From NCBI GenBank assembly GCA_934728205.1, contig CAKVEH010000097.1:1-5225 (forward strand): DNA of 5,225 nt. Direction: 5' to 3'. Position numbers and translations under genes: made by a program. Of the stretch, positions 4,872 to 5,225 are shown piece after piece (positions within the stretch are counted from its first letter, which is position 1; every line of letters begins with the position of its first letter). Under the pieces are notes generated by a model. It did no database searches and was not told the origin of the DNA. It worked only from the letters and a program-made list of their open reading frames with translations. This stretch comes from an uncultured Helicobacteraceae bacterium. GTDB lineage: Bacteria > Campylobacterota > Campylobacteria > Campylobacterales > Helicobacteraceae.

Positions 4872-5225
4872 TTACACGCTTTTAATAAACTTCGCAATCC
4901 TCTCAATACCTTGTTTAATCGTGTCTATATCGCACGCAAATGAGAATCTCACATATCCATCTTGTCCAAACGCACTGCCGGGCACAAGTGCGACACCGAC
5001 CTTTTGGAGCAATTCTTCACAAAATTTCATAGAATCTCCGCCACAAAGATTTTGAATACTAATAAAATGATAAAAAGCCCCTTGAGGCTTGCGAATACTA
5101 ATGCTACCAAGCGTGCTAAAAAGTTGATAAGAGACCTCCATTCGCTCTTTGAACGCCACGCACATTTCTTTTATTTCGTTATCACATTCATTAAGTGCCA
5201 CGACACTTGCTTTTTGTGCGATAGA
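4872..5225 (-). CDS. aspB: Class I/II PLP-dependent aminotransferase, aspartate aminotransferase family (C-terminal part)
   Basis: The frame is open to the right edge of the window, so this is the last 117 residues of a protein normally near 390 long; a valine GTG at 5201 is not the real start. The fragment begins SIAQKASVVAL, continues with RKPQGAFYHF, and ends with VGVALVPGSAFG followed by YVRFSFA, the usual C-terminal run of fold-type I aspartate/aromatic aminotransferases (subgroup I-gamma). The Arg of YVRFSFA (residue 93 of the fragment) corresponds to the conserved Arg that binds the substrate alpha-carboxylate. The PLP-binding Lys lies outside the window. The enzyme transfers the amino group between aspartate or a related amino acid and 2-oxoglutarate in the cytoplasm; exact substrate range cannot be judged. 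Helicobacter and Campylobacter homologues are commonly named aspB or aspC. It is probably the first of the three minus-strand genes seen here. Confidence 0.9.
   Translation of the reverse strand, partial: SIAQKASVVALNECDNEIKEMCVAFKERMEVSYQLFSTLGSISIRKPQGAFYHFISIQNLCGGDSMKFCEELLQKVGVALVPGSAFGQDGYVRFSFACDIDTIKQGIERIAKFIKSV

Noticed and set aside
1..5225. Mobile element, CRISPR array, tRNA or toxin-antitoxin locus
   Set aside because: No terminal repeats, transposase or integrase frames, evenly spaced direct repeats, or cloverleaf with conserved T-loop were seen. The PIN domain is fused to PhoH and has no adjacent antitoxin gene.

Overview
This 5.2 kb window looks like ordinary chromosome of a low-GC epsilonproteobacterium, most likely an enterohepatic-type Helicobacter. 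That is an inference from AT-rich codon use (GAT TCT for Asp-Ser, frequent AAA/TTT), tight gene packing, strong AAGGAG-type ribosome binding sites, and the character of the thiol peroxidase and the class I aminotransferase. I see no tRNA, rRNA, CRISPR array, insertion sequence, prophage gene or origin.

Left part (26-1477, minus): a PIN-PhoH protein (YlaK/PhoH2 type), that is a nuclease-like PIN domain fused to a PhoH P-loop ATPase. It is divergent from an operon on the plus strand (1566-2507) that encodes the atypical 2-Cys thiol peroxidase Tpx and, 9 nt later, a small FMN-binding split-barrel protein of the pyridoxamine-phosphate-oxidase superfamily. The 88-nt divergent region holds a striking symmetric element: an 8-bp inverted repeat whose two arms can each serve as the -10 box of one promoter and the -35 box of the other. 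A third related half-site lies about 10 bp further on. This suggests mutually exclusive or co-controlled transcription of an RNA-processing enzyme and an oxidative-stress operon.

Right part (2504-5225, minus): read in the direction of transcription, this holds the C-terminal end of an aspartate/aromatic-type aminotransferase (AspB/AspC family, cut by the window edge), then a membrane-anchored sialidase-like beta-propeller protein (BNR_2/COG4692-like) with a TTG start. A polytopic membrane protein of unknown function follows. The last two are joined by a TAATG stop/start overlap and are probably translationally coupled. They form the least understood unit in the window and are the best candidate for an undescribed cell-surface or glycan-related function.

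The two operons converge at 2504-2507 with overlapping stop codons and no room for a conventional terminator. Across the whole window the 7-mer AGAATCT/AGATTCT occurs about 15 times, where about one is expected, in several reading frames and on both strands.
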